From positions 39,395-103,394 of the forward strand of contig MNCI01002795.1 of assembly GCA_015680685.1 (NCBI GenBank): DNA of 64,000 nucleotides. Direction: 5' to 3'. Positions 58,419-64,000 of the stretch are shown here, in pieces. This DNA is from Gnetum montanum. Its lineage: Eukaryota > Streptophyta > Gnetopsida > Gnetales > Gnetaceae. The first letter of the stretch is position 1; each line of letters starts with the position of its first letter. Under the pieces are notes generated by a model. It was given only the letters and a program-made list of their open reading frames with translations, was not told where the DNA came from and searched no databases. The position numbers were made by a program, and so were the translations under genes.

Positions 58419-58489
58419 CAAATAAATGAATTATGATTAGGTCTTGATTTTTGTAACCTTAATCATCAATAAATTGTTAGAAAAGGATC

Positions 58490-58700
58490 TAATAAGAAAT
58501 ATGTAGGTAAAGTCTTTAAAATGGGAGATCTAGTCCTTAAGAGAAATAGAGCACCTAGTCAAACAGATCCTCAAAGTAAGTTCTCTCCTATGTGGTTACG
58601 TCCATTTTAAGTTACAAATGTCATTGGCTCCAATGTGTACAAAATTGCTGATTTGTAAGGATATAAATTACATAGAAATTTTAATTAATTTTCATCTAAA
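58490..58700 (+). pseudogene. Integrase C-terminal region of element C
   Basis: KVFKMGDLVLKRNRAPSQTD, then KFSPMWLRPF and VYKIADL, the conserved DNA-binding-like end of gypsy integrase, with three stops. The catalytic core upstream is absent. Confidence 0.8.
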
Positions 58701-60083
58701 GCATTTCTACTTAGATGCTCCATGTGGACACTTGGTAGATCCTTAGTTGCATATTTTCTTCCCCTTTTCCATGCATTTCATTTGTATATAGTTTCATTTG
58801 CATATTTTCTTTTCATTTCCATCATCTTTTTCTTAACATATTGGTTTTAGTTTGATTTGTGCTTTTCATATGATTTTAGTAATCATCATGATCATTTGAG
58901 TTACTAGGTGTTGGGTCATCATAACACCATTTGAAAATAATGCTTTATATGATATATCCTAGTATTATAAACACCTTTATCTTATATATTTCAATAATGC
59001 TATGATTCTTCCAAATCTATTTCAAGGTTTTAGTTTTATTAGTTATGTTGGATTATGGATGACAAGATTTATGCTAACCTATCATGTTATCATCATGATC
59101 ATGTGAGTGTAGGATAGGTGACATTGAAGAATCGTGAGCCACAATCACTAGGTGACCTTGGAAAATGTCATTTTTCCTTTCATAAACCTTAGCCCTCAAG
59201 TGTGATGACTCATGGTTATCCTATGATCAACAATGTGAAGTGTGTTCATATCCACTTGAGAACCTTTAGCCACCCAAGACACCTACTATGATGTCATCTA
59301 TATAGTAATTAAAAGGCACATACACAAGGGCTAAAGTGCATCATGGGCAAAGTTCTAAAAGGACCATGTTCTTTGGTAGTGTAGCTAATTAGCCAAACTT
59401 GTGTGGGAATTCCTACCTTGAGAATGAAATACATCATGAGAAAAGTTTTCTTAAAAAAATAAAAGAAACAAAAGAAAAAGAATGAGGACCATGTTCATTA
59501 GTAGTGTAATAAGTTCTTGAATGTAATGGGGTCTAGCAACAATCCTCACCCTAGCCTCCATTCCCTTTTTAAACTTATTTTTCCAAAATTCAAAAAAAAA
59601 AAAAAGAGAAAAGAAAATAATCCCTTTTCATTCATTCCCTTTAAAAATGTTAAAAAAGAAAAGTCCCAAGAAAAATATGAAAGTCATGGCTAGCCATGAT
59701 CTAACATAAGCCTATCCTCATTAAATTTGGCATAAGTTTTGTGCTAAAAGTAGTCCACATACCTTTTTACCTTGTAAGAAGATTGGGAATGAGATCTTAA
59801 TTATATATATATATCTATCTATGTGGTTAAAATAATGAATTATATATTTATATTTTAATTAAATAAGGTGGTGTGATTAGGGGTGACTCATGTTTAGTGC
59901 TCTTTTGATTATGTGATTATTCTAATCATTTTTTAAAAACATTATGGTTTACTTCTAATTTTATTTTATCCTTATTTTATGATCCTTTTGATTCTTTATA
60001 TTTTACATATTCTTCCATCATTTTAAAATTTTTGAGGTTTTGCTATCTTTGCACTTACATGCAATTAAAGTTTGGGAGCTAAG
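58701..60083 (+). other. Non-coding 3' interior of element C
   Basis: AT-rich, without recognisable protein. It ends in AAGTTTGGGAGCTAAG next to the right LTR, a weak polypurine tract. Confidence 0.5.
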
Positions 60084-62218
60084 TGTTGATGCTAACCTTG
60101 TCCATGCTAGGCACAAGGCCATGATTTACCAATCTAACTACTAGGGTATGGTCTCATGATTTGAATAAGGATGCTTTCAATGAGAGGTATCATGAAACCT
60201 TTAAATTATTGTCATCCATGAATAGTGTCTTAAAACAAGATTAAAAACTTTACTACCATACTTCTATGTGGAGTATCAAACAAACAAGTTACTATGTTCA
60301 TTCCTTTAGAAATTGCACATATTACAAGTTGTTTGTAAGTCAACCTTGTTTATTACAAATTGCAAATCTTACATGAGTTTGTGTCTTATCACAACATTAA
60401 AAAGTTTACTACCACACTTCTAAGTGGAGTATGAACTCATAGAATAACTTATTACACCTATAAGTAAAGAAAAAAAATAGAATCCCCACCTTCCCAACCA
60501 TAAGATGAGTGTCCTAACCGCTACCCTAAATAAATTATGTTAGAATAGAATACTTGTTCCATGTTAATTAAATTTTCATAAAATGCCAATGACATATGGT
60601 CTTTTGAATTTTTTAAAATTTAATTATTAGGTACCCAAGTGACCCATAAGAGTGGTGACACATGGCACTGTAATTGTTGATAGGTGGCATAATCAATGCA
60701 AGTGGAGAACATGGTAGTAGTTACGTCAAAGTAGGTAGCATGATAGCAATTACACTAGGTGCTATAAGAGTAACATAATGGCCCAAGTGATGGACTTAAC
60801 CATCATAATAATGACTCATGTAGTGGTGGTTACACCGACATGAGGGTGGTGGGCATAATCATCGAGTGCGAGACTATAAGGGTAGGTCGTGACCATCAAC
60901 AAAGAAGCATTGGAGCCCCTTCTCTCTTTTGTAGTAGTGGCTTTGAGTTGTGTGCTACAGACAGGTCAAAAGTTGTAGGCAGAGGATCTCTTAGCCTTCC
61001 CTCACCCCAGGAGAAGGCATGCATCAACACTGGTGCATAGCAATAGGGACTGTGATGTTCTATTTTTCTCTCCTAATAGCTGACAGTAGCAAGTGATTGC
61101 AAACACTAGTGTGAACACTAGCAATGGTAGTGGTGTGCATGGCTCTAGATGGGGGGGGGGCAGTCTCCTCTCTCTCATTGGGCCACCTCCCTTTCTCTAG
61201 CAACAACATTGTTGATAATAATAGGTGACAAACAATAAGTTCCAGAGCTACAAAGCATGTGTGCATAGTAACATGTGGAAAATAATGCAAGTACATTATA
61301 GGCATGCTATTAGGAAGTAGACACATGGCACAGTGTAGGCATGGTGGTAATGAGCACAAGTAGCAACATATCAACTCTAGCGGTGGTAGTAAGTAGTTTC
61401 CCTAGGTGATGTCTGAGTGTTGATGTGTGGTGGCAGTGACAAGTGGTAGCAAAGGCCATGGGGTGGTAGCATTCTCACAATGGGAATGACCTCTCTCTAT
61501 TTCCCAATGACAATTATGCATGCAAAAAATGGTAGACATGTCTGTACACAGTGTGTCAGAGGCTCTCTTAGTGGTAGTCTCTCTCAGCAGACATGGTAGC
61601 TTGTGGCACACATAAGAGTCTCTCTCTCTCAGTAGTAAGCATTGACAATAATGGGCATTAGCATTTATAGCTTATCCAAGGGTGGTCGTAATGGCACACA
61701 ACTAGTAATAGTGGTGTAGGGAAAGTGATCAGCAATTGGTGGTCTGTGGTTATAGAAATAGCAACACCTAGCAGTAGTGGCAACATTTGCCTACATAGTG
61801 GGGTTTTCAACCTTGTTTCCACAAGGGTTTTCTACCTAGCAATAATCATAAACAATGGTGGCCAATGGTGGAATAGATCTCTCTCTCTCCCTCTCTTGGT
61901 GGCTATGAGCAGTGTCGGCTATATCAATGTTTGCGACGATGAGAAGGCATTGATTAGCAGTAGCAATAAGAAACCAGGGAAAAATTTAAATTTACTAGTT
62001 ACTATATTTTCATTAAGTCTTAAAATTCATGATAGTTGTTCAATTTAAATTCTTCCAACTTTTTAGCTTAATTTATTTTGTTTTGAAATGTCACATAGCC
62101 CTCTCTAGTTGAGAGTATTCTTCGATTTCTATACCCATATGGGAGTCATCCTAGGTAATAGTCTCCTCAAACAAGTTTTTTTCCTAGTGTTGGTACATCC
62201 AAAATTTATACATCAACA
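60084..62218 (+). repeat. Right LTR of element C
   Basis: 2135 bp, TGTTGATG...CATCAACA; 188 bp longer than the left LTR. Much of the surplus is at about 60240-60415, where the GTCTTA...TTTACTACCA(C/T)ACTTCTA block occurs twice around about 100 bp of unique sequence; the left LTR has it once. Confidence 0.85.
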
Positions 62219-62223
62219 AGTAG
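62219..62223 (+). repeat. Right target-site duplication of element C (AGTAG)
   Basis: Follows CATCAACA directly and matches GGTAG at 53083-53087 in four of five bases. Confidence 0.7.
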
Positions 62224-64000
62224 ATAGTTAAAGCTTGAGCTCTTCATGAAGGTAAATGGTTACAAAGAACATTATTGAGACTTTGAAATGATGATAACTT
62301 TGATTTCTTTCATCTTGAACAATTGTTTAAGGCATAACATGAAGGAAAATAACCATTATTAATCAAACACGAGAGAAAGGATAAAGACAAAAATGACATG
62401 GATAATGTTATATCATTTTCCACTTTTCCCTAATTTAGTAACTTGGTTTTCAGTGTTTACCTAAAATTAAGGATCAACTATAAACGAAGAAAAGAATGAA
62501 TGAATAGTTGAAACCAAACCTGAAAAAGAAAGTATAGACTTGTTGCAAAGCAAGCAAATCTGACTGCGTCTAAACTATGTCTTACCTTTTTACATTTTTT
62601 CATTTAGATGCTGCCCATGCTACCACTACCCACAAGGCTTGTGGATAAAAGGAAACACATATGAAGGAAAGCATTAGATCTAAGCAAACATTTCATGGAA
62701 GCTTACTAGCTTAGTGGTAAATTATGTTTTTTAGTAATAACACCTCTAACTTTGGATTCTAATTTATTCACTCAAAAAATAGTTCACTCGATTTCATTTT
62801 TATTCAACTAAAAATAACAACAGTTCACTTTAAACATTTGTCAAGATTCTCTTGAGACCATTTTAACTCATCATTTTTCAACTCATTCAAATTGTTGTGT
62901 GTTTTGAGCTTTGGTTGCAAGTTTGGCTTTATAATATGGCTTTTTTTTTTTCTACGAATTTGAGATTTCATCTTATCTTTCATAGGGAAATATTTGTTTG
63001 CCACAGCAATATATAGAGCCAATTTGTAGAACCATTTTTTGATTCTACTTAACTTATCTAGAGGAACTCTACTAGCTCAGCATCACATGCACTCACATAG
63101 TTTATTTTAATCCAACTCCACATGAGCATGTAGAACTTGTTTGTAGAACCATTTTTTTGGTTTTACTTAAGTTGTCTAGAATGGCTCTACCAGCTCAGTA
63201 TCACATGTGCTTGAACAATTTTTTTAAAAAATTCTACTTAGGTCTTCTTTTTAGCTCTACAGAGATAGCTCAAAGTAGTTGTACCATGTCAACTTTATTT
63301 TATTTTTTTATTAATGGGACTAAGTGGACCCAAACTTAAATAGTTTTTAGCATATGTGTGCAAAAGAATTTTAATCTACTTTAGCTTGTAGAACTAACTT
63401 GTGGAAGCATATTTTATTTTTACAAAGGAATAAGAAATAGCTCTTCCATGTTAGCCTAAAAAGAAAGCGCTAAACAAAACTAACCAACAAAACCATTTTT
63501 GGTTCTACCAAGGGCTTTTTCAAATATCTTTACTATGTTAGTATTTTCTTCTTCTTCCATACACATAAGCTTGGATGAAAAGATTGTCTATTCTTGGAAA
63601 AGCTTTAGAATCAGTTTTTGATTCTATTGGGCACCCTACCACATCAACTTGTAGAACCAATCTTTAGAACTAGTTTTTGGTTTTAGAAATCTCTTCCAAA
63701 TAGTTCTACCCGTCACCTCCTTTTACATGCACAAAAAAGCTTTTCTTAAAAGAAATAGAAAATCCATGAGAATCGAAAAGCTTTAGAGTTTCTCTAAGGA
63801 GCTCACTACCATGTCAGCCTAAGCATAAGGACATCTCATAGCAAAGAATATAAGTTGGCTTTAATAGCTTCCTTAAAGATAGAACCAATTTAGAACCATA
63901 TTTTAATTTTATATGAGCTACACCAAAAAAATGATGCCACATCAATACAAATAAAAGAGGTGTTATAAGCTTATATTGAAAAGAACTATTATACGTAAAA
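62224..64000. other. Non-coding stretch with a recurrent self-complementary TAGAACCA/TGGTTCTA motif
   Basis: No gene is seen. From about 63020 the words TAGAACCA and TTGGTTCTA/TTGATTCTAC recur, often facing each other across a T-run, for example 63027-63049 and 63143-63166. Two similar blocks of about 70 bp start at 63026 and 63142 (period 116). Later, looser copies are at about 63500, 63612, 63652 and 63880. Confidence 0.5.

Larger units (their letters stand above)
53088..62218 (+). mobile_element. Ty3/gypsy element family C, complete ends, RT-integrase core deleted
   Basis: LTRs 53088-55034 and 60084-62218 begin TGTTGATG and end CATTAACA/CATCAACA, flanked by GGTAG and AGTAG. The interior holds a candidate primer site, gag, zinc-knuckle remnant, protease, a short linker and the integrase C-terminal region. 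RT, RNase H and integrase core are missing between about 58420 and 58490. A by-eye count of the first 131 bp of the LTRs gives 18 differences, 16 of them transitions, so the insertion is old. All frames contain stops. Confidence 0.85.

Noticed and set aside
1-64000. tRNA or other structural RNA genes
   Set aside because: No cloverleaf with A and B boxes was noticed on either strand; a covariance-model scan would be decisive.

Overview
The window is plant nuclear DNA, almost certainly from a large, repeat-rich seed-plant genome. The evidence is several Ty3/gypsy LTR retrotransposons (one with a tRNA-Asp-type primer site), Ty1/copia pieces, L1-type LINEs with an APE-like endonuclease and a zf-RVT end, and a decayed cysteine-rich receptor-like kinase with DUF26 domains. 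AT-rich composition, very low gene density and long, old, nested insertions would suit a gymnosperm-like giant genome, but I cannot fix the species. No intact host gene is visible; nearly every reading frame is broken. 

Layout. 1-6345: a minus-strand Ty3/gypsy element (family A: LTR, primer site, gag, protease, RT, RNase H), cut at its left end by an oppositely oriented LTR of the same family. 6347-7140: scraps of another gypsy RNase H and of a LINE RT. 8716-13909: a full-length plus-strand LINE with a 19-bp target-site duplication, two overlapping ORFs and a 777-N gap in ORF2. 14.57 kb: a copia RNase H tail. 16.5-25.7 kb: a plus-strand LTR element (family B) with gag and protease but no RT or integrase. 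27.6-32.6 kb: a multi-exon, unrecognised, decayed gene with conserved GT-AG introns. 33.35-39.2 kb: an inverted, older copy of family B. 39.3-42.5 kb: four tandem copies of a 0.8-0.9 kb unit. 42.7-43.3 kb: copia LTR end. 43.8-47.2 kb: a second minus-strand family-A element with a LINE tail inside it. 47.4-49.1 kb: another minus-strand LINE RT. 49.3-52.1 kb: the receptor-kinase pseudogene and its repeated upstream region. 53.1-62.2 kb: a complete gypsy element (family C) with LTRs, matching target-site duplication, gag, protease and integrase C-terminus, but with RT to integrase core deleted. 62.2-64.0 kb: non-coding DNA with a recurrent self-complementary motif. 

The elements do not work together as a pathway. 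Families B and C carry only parts of the retrotransposition machinery and would have depended on other elements for RT and integrase. The most interesting unexplained object is the spliced pseudogene at 29390-32566: five of its six GT-AG introns fit, four of them joining exons in one consistent reading phase, despite many stop codons. Three places where a single N is flanked by exact 45-53 bp duplications are assembly joins, not biology.
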